Source: an uncultured Clostridia bacterium
GTDB lineage: Bacteria > Bacillota > Clostridia > Christensenellales > Borkfalkiaceae
Length of the DNA stretch: 64,000 nt
Assembly: GCA_947625025.1 (NCBI GenBank)
Contig: CANQMQ010000003.1
Coordinates: forward strand, 1-64,000
Reading direction: 5' to 3'
The notes below the pieces were generated by a model that saw only the letters and a program-made list of their open reading frames with translations, made no database searches and was not told the DNA's origin. Positions within the stretch are counted from its first letter, which is position 1. Every line of letters starts with the position of its first letter. The position numbers were made by a program, and so were the translations under genes. Shown one piece after another: positions 1 to 8,190 of this stretch.

Positions 1-86
1 CTTGTGCTCTTTCTCTCGCAAAAATCCTCAAAAAATCTTCCCGCTTTTTACTTGACTTTTATTTGCAGGTCTTTATTCTTCATTCT

Positions 87-638
87 TTATCGTTCATTAA
101 ACACAAATACTAAGAACGGAGGGCCGGAATTTGGAAGAATCCAAGAAATTCCTGCCACAGAGACCATCGTAAATACCGTCAAGAGTCCTACTCCAAAGGT
201 CACTACATACTTTCCATCGAAGTTGCCGTAATAGTGCATCGTCAAATCCGCAATCGCCGCATCCTCCTCTTCATCGGGATCGAAGTAGCCAAGGTCGTCC
301 CTGTAATTCCTGAAAAACGCCCTCTTGATGTTGAGCTCCGTCTCTTTATCGAGCGGAACAAGGGATTCAAGGGGCCCCGGTTGGAAGTCGATCCTCACCC
401 ATGAATCCCTATGGCATTCCCCGCCCATACCATCCTCCTCGGGAGTCAAATACACGGCGCCGCAGTAACGATAGGAAACGAGCATGATATCTCTTCGGGT
501 GAGGAGCTGCATGCGATACGCCTCATCGATTTCATAGAAAGTGCCGATTTTATCCTCTTCCTCCTCGCTGCACCCGCCGAAAGATATGAGGCTTAGCGAC
601 ACTATTGCCGCAAGCAAAATTGTTACGATTTTTTTCAT
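87..638 (-). CDS. Small lipoprotein of unknown function
   Basis: A 183-residue protein begins with a Lys-Lys start, a hydrophobic stretch (about residues 4-20) and a Gly-Gly-Cys at residues 21-23, which fits a lipoprotein signal peptide cleaved before Cys23. An acidic run (SEEEED) follows. The mature part has no motif I recognise; it is rich in Asp/Glu and Tyr and ends in a moderately hydrophobic tail that could be a second membrane contact. An excellent Shine-Dalgarno (AAGGAGGTGA) sits 5 nt before the ATG, and a consensus-like promoter lies just upstream, so it is probably its own transcription unit. Function is unknown; export and lipidation are inferred from the signal sequence. Confidence 0.75.
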   Translation of the reverse strand: MKKIVTILLAAIVSLSLISFGGCSEEEEDKIGTFYEIDEAYRMQLLTRRDIMLVSYRYCGAVYLTPEEDGMGGECHRDSWVRIDFQPGPLESLVPLDKETELNIKRAFFRNYRDDLGYFDPDEEEDAAIADLTMHYYGNFDGKYVVTFGVGLLTVFTMVSVAGISWILPNSGPPFLVFVFNER

Positions 639-658
639 GATTTCACCTCCTTATTTAT

Positions 659-687
659 ATTATAGCACGCTAAAAAACGAATTGCAA
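659..687 (-). promoter_or_regulatory. SigmaA-type promoter for the lipoprotein gene
   Basis: Minus-strand -35 TTGCAA (682-687) and -10 TATAAT (659-664) are separated by 17 nt, with an extended TG before the -10. The start site should fall near 652, giving a leader of about 14 nt that carries the Shine-Dalgarno. Confidence 0.7.
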
Positions 688-818
688 GTGTTTGAACAAG
701 AAAGATTGTAAAAAGAGGTATAAGAATTTTTAATATAGTGTATAAGCAATGCTTATAATATATGGTTTTATATTGCATAATTACAGAATTCGTGCATAAA
801 AAGCGCGAATAAAATATT

Positions 819-852
819 AAAGCGTGGCGCTCAAATCTGAGCGCCATGCTTT
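819..852 (-). terminator. Intrinsic terminator downstream of recG
   Basis: A 15-bp stem with one G:U pair (819-833 with 838-852) and a 4-nt loop. On the minus strand it ends in GCTTT followed by an AT-rich tract, so it can terminate the recG transcript; it may act in both directions. Confidence 0.65.
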
Positions 853-937
853 ATTTATATCAAACGCGCATTGGGCTGTGCATATGAAGCTACTCCACGG
901 GGTGGTTCATGGCGAAAATTCTATGGTTTTCTAAGTT

Positions 938-970
938 ACGCCCCCCGAGCGGGAAGCGCTCGGGGGGCGT
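938..970 (-). terminator. GC-rich hairpin directly after recG
   Basis: A perfect 14-bp stem (938-951 with 957-970, loop 5 nt) begins 5 bp after the recG stop. No T-tract follows on either strand, so alone it is a pause or 3'-end stabilising hairpin; the second hairpin at 819-852 is the better terminator. Confidence 0.5.
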
Positions 971-975
971 AAAAA

Positions 976-2979
976 TCAATTCAAAACCACATCTTTGAGG
1001 CTCTCGTACTTTTGGAGAGCGGCCGTGCGCACCGCTTCATAGTTTAACCGTCGCTCGAAGGTTTCATCCACGAGCCTCTTTGCGGTGAAAATGACTTCGG
1101 AGCCGTACTTCAAATTCTTGATTTCGGAGAGCAGGCGGCCGCTCTGGCGGGTGCCCAAGAAGTCGCCGCCGCCCCGCAGTTGCAGATCCTTCTCTGCAAG
1201 GGCGAAGCCATCCGTGGTATTCTTTAAGATGTTGAGCCGCTCGAGCGCCGTTTCGCTCTCATTGCCGATGAGCAGGAAGCAGTAGCTCTTTTCGCTCCCC
1301 CGCCCCACTCTTCCGCGGAGCTGATGGAGCTGGGAGAGCCCGAACCGCTCTGCGTTGTAAATTACCATTACGGTGGCATCGGGCACATCTACGCCCACCT
1401 CAATGACCGTGGTGCTGACGAGGGCATCGTATTCCTTCCGCTTGAAGGCCGCCATCACTTCCGCCTTCTCCTTCTCCTTGAGTCTGCCGTGGAGCAGGCC
1501 GAAGCGCACGGTGGGCAGGCTCTTTCTGAGGCGGTCGTAGAGCTCGGTCACGCTCGTGACTTCCCCCTCATCGTCCTCGATCTTGGGGCAGACGAAGTAC
1601 GCCTGCCTCCCCTTGGCAACCTCCCCGCGGATCCAGCCGAGCATATCCTCATACTTCCTATCCGGAATGACGGCGGTGGAGACCTCCTGCCGCTCCTTGG
1701 GCTTATCGGGGATGGTGGTGACGTCTAAATCCCCATAGAATACGAGGGAGAGGGTGCGGGGGATGGGGGTTGCGGACATGACGAGCACATCCACCGCCTC
1801 CCCCTTTTCGGAGAGGGTGTTTCGCTGTGCGACGCCGAAGCGGTGCTGCTCATCGCAGACACAGAAGGCGAGGTCGGAAAAGTACACATCCCCCTGAAGC
1901 ACGGCGTGGGTGCCGCACAGGATATCCACTTCCCCCCGCGCGAGGGCGAGTTTTACCGCCTTCTTCTCGGCTGCGGAGGACGCCCCTGCGAGGTAGGCGA
2001 CGCGGTAATCGGGGAAGAGCTTTTGGAGGAGGGCGAAGTTTTGGGCGGCAAGCACTTCGGTGGGAGAGAGGTACGCCGCCTGAAAGCCGCTCTTCACCGC
2101 CATGAAGATGCCCGTGAGGGCTACGGCCGTCTTTCCGCTCCCCACGTCGCCCTGAAGGAGACGGTTCATGCGGAAGGGACCCGTGAGGTCGTCGTAGATG
2201 GCGCGCACCGCCCCCTGTTGGCCCTTCGTAAACGTGAAGGGAAACCGCTTTTCGAAGTTGGCGACTTCGCGCTCGGTCACCGTGTACCGCTTCGTTCTCG
2301 CCTCCCCCTTATCCCCCTTGATGAGGCGGAAGGCGGCGATGAGGGTGAAGTACTCCTCGAGGGCGATCCGCGCGGCCGCTTCCTGCATTTCTGAGGCCGT
2401 GTTCGGGACATGGATGCCACGGAATGCGTCTTTGAGCGAAATGAGGTTATACTTTTTCCGAAGCTCTTCGGGAATGACGGAGGGAAATTCTTCCACCGCA
2501 AGGGCGGATCTTACGGCGCTCCGCACCTCCCACTGCGCAATGCCGCTCTTTAAGGGGTAGACGGGCACGAGGCCCTTGAGCCGCGCATTCGCATCGAGCC
2601 TTTCAAATGTGGGGTTGATGAGGGAGATGCGGTCGTAATAATTCTGCACCCTGCCGTAGAAGAGGTACTCTCCGGGCTTCAACGTCTTGGCGAGGTAGGG
2701 CATGTTGAACCACACTGCCGTAAAACAATCGTTGCCCTGCGTCAAGAGGGCGCGAAGGATCTTGAGCTTGCCCTTGCTCTTTACGGGCTCCACCGATTCA
2801 AGAGTGCAGGCGACGAGCGCCATATCGTTATGGTAGACCTCGCGCACGGAGACGCGGCTCGTCATATCGAGATAGGAGCGCGGGAAGTACCGCACGAGCT
2901 CGGAAGTCGTGGTAATATTGAGTTTTGCAAATGCGGCGGCGCGCTTTTCGCCGAGGCCGCGTAGCTCTGTGAGTTTCAT
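976..2979 (-). CDS. recG: ATP-dependent DNA helicase RecG
   Basis: RecG remodels stalled replication forks and branch-migrates Holliday junctions. The 667-residue protein has the N-terminal wedge/OB region, then the helicase core: Walker A GDVGSGKT, the DEQHRFG Walker B box, SATPIPRTL, and the C-terminal QLRGRVGRG motif VI. The ATG at 2979 gives the usual N terminus (MKLTELRGLGEKRAAAF, a helix-hairpin-helix-like start); longer in-frame versions run into fakA sequence. It follows fakA by 38 bp, but that gap contains an intrinsic terminator, and there is no clear Shine-Dalgarno before the ATG, so expression may rely on readthrough or on an unseen promoter inside fakA. Confidence 0.95.
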   Translation of the reverse strand: MKLTELRGLGEKRAAAFAKLNITTTSELVRYFPRSYLDMTSRVSVREVYHNDMALVACTLESVEPVKSKGKLKILRALLTQGNDCFTAVWFNMPYLAKTLKPGEYLFYGRVQNYYDRISLINPTFERLDANARLKGLVPVYPLKSGIAQWEVRSAVRSALAVEEFPSVIPEELRKKYNLISLKDAFRGIHVPNTASEMQEAAARIALEEYFTLIAAFRLIKGDKGEARTKRYTVTEREVANFEKRFPFTFTKGQQGAVRAIYDDLTGPFRMNRLLQGDVGSGKTAVALTGIFMAVKSGFQAAYLSPTEVLAAQNFALLQKLFPDYRVAYLAGASSAAEKKAVKLALARGEVDILCGTHAVLQGDVYFSDLAFCVCDEQHRFGVAQRNTLSEKGEAVDVLVMSATPIPRTLSLVFYGDLDVTTIPDKPKERQEVSTAVIPDRKYEDMLGWIRGEVAKGRQAYFVCPKIEDDEGEVTSVTELYDRLRKSLPTVRFGLLHGRLKEKEKAEVMAAFKRKEYDALVSTTVIEVGVDVPDATVMVIYNAERFGLSQLHQLRGRVGRGSEKSYCFLLIGNESETALERLNILKNTTDGFALAEKDLQLRGGGDFLGTRQSGRLLSEIKNLKYGSEVIFTAKRLVDETFERRLNYEAVRTAALQKYESLKDVVLN

Positions 2980-2984
2980 TTTTC

Positions 2985-3013
2985 TTATAAAAAAAGAGCG
3001 GCGCACCGCTCTT
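2985..3013 (-). terminator. Intrinsic terminator between fakA and recG
   Basis: Minus-strand stem AAGAGCGG/CCGCTCTT (2994-3013) with loop TGCG is followed at once by a run of T residues. It starts 4 nt past the fakA stop and its T-tract is about 10 nt upstream of the recG start. Confidence 0.8.
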
Positions 3014-3017
3014 ATGC

Positions 3018-4667
3018 TTATTCGAGGGAGACGAGGTAGTAATACACGGGTTGGCCGCCGTTGTGATAATCGACGTCGCAATCGGGGAAGGCCTCGCGCA
3101 CCTTCTCCGCAAGGGCGGCGGCATCCTCTTCGGTGACGCCCGCGCCGTAGTACAGCGTAATTACCTCGTGGTAGTCCTCCTTGAGCTTATCGAGGAGGGT
3201 GAGAACGGCCGTATCGATGTTGTCACTCTTGGAGAGAATTTTCTTATCGTCGAGCCCGATGATGTCCCCTTCCTTGATGCTGAATCCGTTTACCTTGGTG
3301 GTGCGGACGGCGTGGGTGACTTGCCCTGCCTTCACGTTATCGAGGGCGTGGATCATGTTCGTCTTGTTCTCTTCGGCGCTCGCATCGGGTTCGAAGGCGA
3401 GGGCGGCGGCAAAGCCCTGCGGAATGTTCTTGGTGGGAATGACGTGAATGGTCCTGTTCTCCACGAGCGCCCTTGCCTGTTCCGCCGCAAGGATGATATT
3501 CTTATTGTTGGGGAATACGAACACGTTGTCCGCATTGATCTTCTGGACGGCGGTCGCGATATCGGATGCGGAGGGATTCATCGTCTGCCCGCCCTCAATG
3601 ACGCGGTCTACGAAGAGGTCCTTGAAGATATCCGAAATGCCTTCCCCCGCACAGATGGCGAGCATGCCCTGATCCTTCTTCTCTGCCGCGATCTTGGCCT
3701 TCAACGCCCTGTTCTGCTCCAACATGTTTTCGATTTTGGGGCGGTCGAGCTCGCCGAGCTCGAGGGCGTAGGTGAGCGCAACGCCCGGGCTGTTGGTGTG
3801 GACGTGCACCTTGATCATCTCCAAATCGCCGATGCAAATGACGGAATCGCCGATGTTCATCAGGTTTTCCCTGAGCTTATCGATATCGGCGAGCGTCGTA
3901 CTCTTCTTGAGGTTAATGACGAAGAACTCCGTGCAGTAGGCGAATTGGATATCGCCGAGGTCCATGTTGATGATATCCGAATTGTCTCCGAAGATATCAT
4001 CCACGCTCTTTTCGGAAGCGGCATCGGTGGGCACTTCGGATACGACTTCCTCCCCCATAATGACGGAGAGGAACCCGCGCATGATGGTCATGAGGCCTAC
4101 GCCGCCCGAATCGACGACGCCCGCTTTCTTGAGGACGGGGAGGAGTTCGGGCGTCTTGGCAAGCGCCCTATCCCCCTCTTCAATGACGGCGGGAAGGAAC
4201 TTCTCGTACTCCTTGAGCTTGCCCGCATTCTTGACGGCAAACTCGCTCATCATGCGCACGACCGTGAGAATGGTGCCCTCTTTGGGAATGGCGACGGCGT
4301 TGTAGGCGATCTTGGTACCCGCCTCCATGGCCTTTGCAAACGTCTTGGTATCGACTTCGGGCTTAGCCGTGCGGAGCACCGAGCATATCCCGCGGAAAAT
4401 TTGGGATAGAATGACGCCCGAATTGCCCCGTGCGCCCTTTAAGGCGCCCTTCGAGACGAGGTCGCACACTTCGGCGAAGTTGACGGAAGCGGAGGAGGAG
4501 AGCTCCTTCACCGCCGACTGCATGGTGAGCGACATGTTAGTACCCGTATCACCATCCGGGACGGGGAACACGTTGAGCGCATCTACTTTTGCCCGATTGT
4601 TTTCGAGCATCTTGGCGCCCGCGAGTACCATCTTACGGAAGGTGGCGCAGTTGATTGTTTTTTGCAT
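3018..4667 (-). CDS. fakA: DAK2-fusion protein YloV / fatty acid kinase subunit FakA
   Basis: A 549-residue protein of the YloV family: an N-terminal DhaL-type ATP-binding domain (about 1-200, with the Asp-rich segment NVFPVPDGDTGTNM and GARGNSGVILSQIF) and a C-terminal DegV-like half. In the characterised family FakA phosphorylates fatty acids presented by a FakB/DegV protein, feeding exogenous fatty acids into phospholipids; no fakB is in the window. The order asp23-fakA-recG is the standard Bacillota arrangement. Start at 4667 with AGAGGT upstream. Cytoplasmic. Identity of the family is clear; the kinase role is taken from homologues. Confidence 0.9.
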   Translation of the reverse strand: MQKTINCATFRKMVLAGAKMLENNRAKVDALNVFPVPDGDTGTNMSLTMQSAVKELSSSASVNFAEVCDLVSKGALKGARGNSGVILSQIFRGICSVLRTAKPEVDTKTFAKAMEAGTKIAYNAVAIPKEGTILTVVRMMSEFAVKNAGKLKEYEKFLPAVIEEGDRALAKTPELLPVLKKAGVVDSGGVGLMTIMRGFLSVIMGEEVVSEVPTDAASEKSVDDIFGDNSDIINMDLGDIQFAYCTEFFVINLKKSTTLADIDKLRENLMNIGDSVICIGDLEMIKVHVHTNSPGVALTYALELGELDRPKIENMLEQNRALKAKIAAEKKDQGMLAICAGEGISDIFKDLFVDRVIEGGQTMNPSASDIATAVQKINADNVFVFPNNKNIILAAEQARALVENRTIHVIPTKNIPQGFAAALAFEPDASAEENKTNMIHALDNVKAGQVTHAVRTTKVNGFSIKEGDIIGLDDKKILSKSDNIDTAVLTLLDKLKEDYHEVITLYYGAGVTEEDAAALAEKVREAFPDCDVDYHNGGQPVYYYLVSLE

Positions 4668-4695
4668 GAATTAACCTCTGAATGAAAAGGACCGC

Positions 4696-5046
4696 TTACA
4701 GTTCGAGGCCGACGACGTTCACGTTGACCGTATCCACGATCATGCCCGTGAAGCGCTCTACCTTGTACTTTACGGCCTCTTTGAGCGACTCGGCCACTGC
4801 TTCGATGGAGACCCCGTACTTGATGACGACCGAGACGTCGATGAAGATACGGTTGCCCGACGTCGTAACCTTCACGCCCTTGCCGCCCGCATCCTTTTTG
4901 AGCAGTTCCGCAAGCGTATCCGTAAAACGGCGCGCGACGGTATCCACGATGCCATAACTTTCCACCGCGGCCTGAGACGCGACTTTGGCGATCGCCAAAT
5001 CGGAGATTGAAATTTTACCGTATGCGTTACTCGTGCTTACCGACAT
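4696..5046 (-). CDS. Asp23/Gls24 family envelope stress protein (YloU-type)
   Basis: A 116-residue Asp23-family protein with the typical SISDLAIAKVASQAAVESYGI opening split around residue 13-35 and the alternating beta/alpha pattern ending in VNVNVVGLEL. Family members form membrane-associated assemblies and have been linked to envelope homeostasis. It lies 28 bp upstream of fakA on the same strand and is divergent from rpmB, the conserved Bacillota order. Ribosome site CAGGAG precedes the ATG. Confidence 0.88.
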   Translation of the reverse strand: MSVSTSNAYGKISISDLAIAKVASQAAVESYGIVDTVARRFTDTLAELLKKDAGGKGVKVTTSGNRIFIDVSVVIKYGVSIEAVAESLKEAVKYKVERFTGMIVDTVNVNVVGLEL

Positions 5047-5070
5047 ATCTGCTCCTGAGCCTTTGACTTT

Positions 5071-5099
5071 ATTCTACCCCATCCTCCGTAATTTTGCAA
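5071..5099 (-). promoter_or_regulatory. Promoter for asp23-fakA(-recG)
   Basis: Minus-strand -35 TTGCAA (5094-5099), 17-nt spacer, -10 TAGAAT (5071-5076); the start site should be near 5064, about 18 nt before the asp23 ATG. Confidence 0.65.
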
Positions 5100-5159
5100 G
5101 CGATATTGGAAAAAAATTCTACGTTTCGGAAAATTTTTAAGAATGTATCCCTTTTTTGA

Positions 5160-5188
5160 TTGATTTTTTCGCCGCGAAATGGTAAGAT
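5160..5188 (+). promoter_or_regulatory. Promoter for rpmB
   Basis: -35 TTGATT (5160-5165), 17-nt spacer, -10 TAAGAT (5183-5188), leaving a leader of about 60 nt before rpmB. Weaker than the other promoters in the window. Confidence 0.5.
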
Positions 5189-5256
5189 AGTTGCGTTACC
5201 CCGAGGCGGAGCGTCTTGGGCGTACCAAAACGGAAATTGCCTTTGGAGGTTTGGAT

Positions 5257-5445
5257 ATGTCGAGAGTATGCAGTATTTGCGGGAAAGGCCAAATCGCGGG
5301 AAACAATGTGAGCCACTCCCACCGCAAGACGAAGAGGACGTTCTCTGCCAACGTGCAGAAGGTCTCCTTCATCAGAAACGGAAAGGTGGAGACGGGTTAC
5401 GTCTGCGCGCGCTGCCTGAAGGGCGACAAGGTTCAGCGTGTCTAA
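5257..5445 (+). CDS. rpmB: 50S ribosomal protein L28
   Basis: 62-residue bL28 (MSRVCSICGKG...). It keeps two Cys pairs (Cys5/Cys8 and a C-terminal CARC), so it is the zinc-binding C+ form. The ATG at 5257 is chosen over an upstream in-frame ATG because GGAGG lies about 8 nt before it and it gives the family length. Monocistronic, with its own promoter and a strong terminator, and divergent from asp23. Confidence 0.95.
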   Translation: MSRVCSICGKGQIAGNNVSHSHRKTKRTFSANVQKVSFIRNGKVETGYVCARCLKGDKVQRV

Positions 5446-5470
5446 ACGTGTCTGACTGAAAAAAACGTGT

Positions 5471-5510
5471 AGGGAGCCGCAACATCTATGTTGCGGCCCC
5501 CTGTTTTTTT
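5471..5510 (+). terminator. Intrinsic terminator of rpmB
   Basis: 14-bp stem with one mismatch (5471-5484 with 5489-5502), loop TCTA, then seven T residues. Confidence 0.9.
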
Positions 5511-5525
5511 GTCAAATTGCTTCCC

Positions 5526-6971
5526 TCATTCCTTATGGAAGGTCTGGCCGCCGTCGTCGGTCACCCACACATCCCCCACGTTGTCCCGATAGCGGTTGCC
5601 ATCCAACCGAGAGAGATGGCGGGTGTAGCCGTCCACCGTAATTTCATACTCGCTCGGCGTGCTCTCCCCCGACCAACCCTGCTTCCACCCCCGCTCGAGG
5701 CCGCTTCCGCCGAGCATGATGCCGAAGGCGGAGATGATCCAGCGGATGAACATGATGAGGAAAAGGAGGATGATGGCGGCGAGGATGAGCGCCGTCGCCA
5801 CGGGGAAGAGGACGGTTACGATGTAGGCCGTGCCGATCTGCCAACCGTCGGGCAGCCCCTCGCACCAGAAGAGGTAGGCGAAGATATACGCCACCGTAGA
5901 GACGACGAGAGCGGCGGGAAGGAACCATGTAATTACCATCCCGATGATGTGGTCTTGCGGCTCGGGCATGTTCATGAAGAGCACGAGGCCCAATACGTCT
6001 GCGCCGATCATGAGGATGATGCCGAGGATGTTCAGCGCCCTCTTTGCCCCATAGGGCATGCCGAACGGGTCGAATACGCTGAGGAAGAGGAGGACGGAGG
6101 GCGTGATGAGAAGATACGCAAGCGCAATGCCCTGCACGAGCTCGGCCGTATCCCCGCTTCCCATCGGCCTGAAATAGCAGAATAGACCCATGGACAAAAG
6201 GACGATATACAGGGCGGCAACGCTCGCGAATGCCCAGAGCCGCTTGCCCTTTTCGGCCTTGGGCCTTTGCGGAATGTTGGATTTAATGCGTTCGAGAATG
6301 CCCACCTTCTTGGGAGCCTCTTCGGGAGGAGGAAGGGTGACGCCCGCCGCCTGCAATGCGGCCGTGCAATCGGCAATGACCTGCTCCCGCATCTCCCCTT
6401 CCTCCACGTACTGCGCCGTATCGGGGGCGCTATTGTCGATATGGAGGATGTACATTTGGAAGGCGGCGCCGCGGCCCAAGCTCACCACATAGTAATATTC
6501 GCCCCCGTACACATTCCCCCACAGGAAATCGAAGGAAGCTACGTGCGTTCCATCCTGCAATTCGATGGTGCTGACGTCTGCGGCATGGGAGAGGATGGTG
6601 CGCATGTCGAGGCCGTGCGTCTCGCGCACGGTGCCATCGGGGAGCTCTGCAAGGGGCACCGCTTCGGGCGCTTCCTGCACTGCGGGGGTTTCCTGCACTT
6701 CGGGCACAGCCTGCGCTTCCTCAGCCTTCTTTTTCTTCTTACGGCCGCGGTCGAGGACGGCGGCGCCGATGATGATCATCACGATCCCGATCCCATACCC
6801 GATCTCCGTTCCGCGCACGACGCCGCCTTCCCCGAATATGTTCTCAAAGGCAGGCAGAGAGCCCATAATGCCGAGCACAAGCCACACGGCGCCGATGAGA
6901 AAGCAAACGACGGAAATGGCGATGTATTTGCCTATGCCCGTTTTCTGCTTCTTAGGCTTTTTTTGTTTCAT
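5526..6971 (-). CDS. Multi-pass membrane protein of unknown function
   Basis: 481 residues with a Lys-rich cytoplasmic start (KQKKPKKQK), two N-terminal membrane segments (about 14-36 and 48-68), an acidic/Ala-Pro linker, a soluble domain (about 100-225), and a C-terminal block of about five membrane segments (about 240-440), ending in a short polar beta-rich tail (GYTRHLSRLDGNRYRDN). I do not recognise the family. The ATG at 6971 has GGAGG 7 nt upstream; longer frames would read through a terminator hairpin. The leader is unusual: a promoter, a long structured RNA and an intrinsic terminator precede the gene, so its expression looks conditionally attenuated. The C terminus lies 80 bp from rpmB in convergent orientation and may share its terminator. 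Confidence 0.75.
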   Translation of the reverse strand: MKQKKPKKQKTGIGKYIAISVVCFLIGAVWLVLGIMGSLPAFENIFGEGGVVRGTEIGYGIGIVMIIIGAAVLDRGRKKKKKAEEAQAVPEVQETPAVQEAPEAVPLAELPDGTVRETHGLDMRTILSHAADVSTIELQDGTHVASFDFLWGNVYGGEYYYVVSLGRGAAFQMYILHIDNSAPDTAQYVEEGEMREQVIADCTAALQAAGVTLPPPEEAPKKVGILERIKSNIPQRPKAEKGKRLWAFASVAALYIVLLSMGLFCYFRPMGSGDTAELVQGIALAYLLITPSVLLFLSVFDPFGMPYGAKRALNILGIILMIGADVLGLVLFMNMPEPQDHIIGMVITWFLPAALVVSTVAYIFAYLFWCEGLPDGWQIGTAYIVTVLFPVATALILAAIILLFLIMFIRWIISAFGIMLGGSGLERGWKQGWSGESTPSEYEITVDGYTRHLSRLDGNRYRDNVGDVWVTDDGGQTFHKE

Positions 6972-7021
6972 AGAATACCTCCGTAAATTTTGGGCGATGC
7001 CCGATTTGTCCCAAAGGGCAC

Positions 7022-7052
7022 AAAAAAAGTGTGCCTTCAACCGAAGACACAC
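7022..7052 (-). terminator. Leader terminator upstream of the membrane protein gene
   Basis: Minus-strand stem of 10 bp including one G:U pair (7043-7052 with 7029-7038), loop GGTT, then seven T residues (7022-7028). It is 51 bp upstream of the ATG at 6971, so it would end transcripts before the coding region. It could also serve as the dipeptidase 3' terminator. Confidence 0.8.
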
Positions 7053-7073
7053 CGCGTCGGTATCCCCGGTTGT

Positions 7074-7172
7074 TGTCACACAAGTTTTCCGAAATAAAGG
7101 TTGAAAGGAAAACGGGAGATACGCAATGCCCATTATGCGCTCCCTTTCAACACTCTATTCGCTTGTGTGACA
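7074..7172 (-). ncRNA. Candidate structured 5' leader RNA (attenuator or riboswitch-like)
   Basis: An 11-bp perfect inverted repeat (7074-7084 with 7162-7172) encloses a 9-bp one (7100-7108 with 7143-7151) and a smaller apical stem (CGCA/TGCG, 7122-7125 with 7136-7139). The transcript predicted from the promoter at 7178-7206 would begin almost exactly at the 5' arm. A terminator hairpin follows 20 nt after the closing helix. I matched it to no riboswitch class I can recall (TPP, SAM-I, lysine, glycine, guanidine-I, c-di-GMP, T-box were considered). The regulatory role is inference. Confidence 0.5.
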
Positions 7173-7177
7173 GCATC

Positions 7178-7206
7178 AGTATACCACAACCGTGCCGAAT
7201 TGACAA
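7178..7206 (-). promoter_or_regulatory. Promoter of the structured leader and membrane protein gene
   Basis: Minus-strand -35 TTGTCA (7201-7206), 17-nt spacer, -10 TATACT (7178-7183); start site near 7171. It lies between the dipeptidase stop and the leader RNA. Confidence 0.6.
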
Positions 7207-7220
7207 GTGTTTTTTGAAAA

Positions 7221-8132
7221 TTACCCTCTAAGTACGTCCCGAAATACGCGAAGCGCATTCCGATAGGCAATTTTTTGGGTGATACGGCTTCCGAAGGCAT
7301 GCTCGAACTCCATGAGAAGTTTGGGCATCTCCGCCGCAGTGGGGAGGTAGGGATTGGGCGGGATGCCGTCGAAATCGCTCCCGATGCTGAGAACTTCCTC
7401 CCCGCCCACCTTCAAAATGTGCTCCGCATGGGCAAGGAGCGCCGCCCTCTGCCCCGCGGGGCTTCTATCCCCTCCGAGAAAGGCGGTGTAGAAGTTGAGC
7501 CCCATCACCCCGCCGCAATCGGCGAGGGCTCTGATTTGCCCGTCGGTGAGGTTACGGGAGACGGGGTGCACGGCGCAGGCATCCGAATGGCTGGCAACGA
7601 AGGGGATGCCGCTTCTCTTACTCCCCTCTGCGACGTCGTAAAACAGCTTATCGCTGCCGTGGGAGACGTCAATTATCATCCCGAGCGCCCGCATTTTTTG
7701 CACCACTTCCCTGCCGAAGGGCTTGAGGCCGCGCTCTTCTTCACGGAAGTTCGGCTCCCCCGCCCGCACATTGGAAAAGCCGAGCGCGTTTTCATCGTTC
7801 CACGTGAGCGTCATGAGGCGCACGCCGCGCCCGTACAGCGCCTCCAAATTTTGAAGGCTCCCCTCGATCGCCCCACCCCCTTCTATCGTGAGCATGGCGC
7901 AATTGGAGGGTACCATGTCTGAAACCTGCCGCACGGAATGAAGCCCCCATTCTGCAATGAGGGCGTCGTAAGCATCGCAAAGTTCCATCGCACGGGAAAA
8001 CCCCTTCGCGGGGGAGGGGAGGAAGGCGGCGAAGCATTGCAGGCAGCACCCGCCCGCCTCGAGAGAATGTTTAGAAACTTGACGGACGCCCTCTGTTGTG
8101 AGGGCGTCCGTGTGCAAATCAATGTATTTCAT
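7221..8132 (-). CDS. Membrane dipeptidase family protein (peptidase M19)
   Basis: 303-residue zinc-dependent dipeptidase of the M19 (renal dipeptidase) family. Metal ligands are visible in order: HTD near the N terminus (DLHTDALT), the bridging Glu in TIEGGG, His in IIDVSHGSD, His in VASHSDA, and the Asp of SIGSDFDG. No signal peptide, so it is probably cytoplasmic and hydrolyses dipeptides, possibly including D-residue substrates as in homologues. It follows thiN by 58 bp on the same strand. The CAGGGG ribosome site lies unusually close to the ATG. Confidence 0.9.
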   Translation of the reverse strand: MKYIDLHTDALTTEGVRQVSKHSLEAGGCCLQCFAAFLPSPAKGFSRAMELCDAYDALIAEWGLHSVRQVSDMVPSNCAMLTIEGGGAIEGSLQNLEALYGRGVRLMTLTWNDENALGFSNVRAGEPNFREEERGLKPFGREVVQKMRALGMIIDVSHGSDKLFYDVAEGSKRSGIPFVASHSDACAVHPVSRNLTDGQIRALADCGGVMGLNFYTAFLGGDRSPAGQRAALLAHAEHILKVGGEEVLSIGSDFDGIPPNPYLPTAAEMPKLLMEFEHAFGSRITQKIAYRNALRVFRDVLRG

Positions 8133-8190
8133 CCCCTGTAAAACAGCCTGACGACCCGCCCCAAAAGCCGCGGGAGGCGAAAACAGACAA

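Larger units (their letters stand above)
639..975. other. Intergenic region between recG and the lipoprotein gene
   Basis: This 337-bp gap holds the lipoprotein promoter at its left end and two hairpins downstream of recG at its right end (described separately). The AT-rich stretch between them (about 690-815) shows no supported gene; a 70-codon minus-strand frame there has no ribosome site and overlaps the promoter. Confidence 0.6.

Noticed and set aside
4-231. 75-codon frame at the left edge
   Set aside because: No ribosome site, overlaps the lipoprotein 3' end, no recognisable protein features.
635-847. 70-codon minus-strand frame upstream of the lipoprotein gene
   Set aside because: It overlaps the lipoprotein promoter and a terminator hairpin and has no ribosome site.
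3051-4409. 452-codon plus-strand frame opposite fakA
   Set aside because: Antisense shadow produced by high third-position GC.
7074-7172. Interpretation as a MITE with terminal inverted repeats
   Set aside because: No flanking target duplication seen, no second copy in the window, and its start coincides with a predicted transcription start; kept as a leader RNA candidate.
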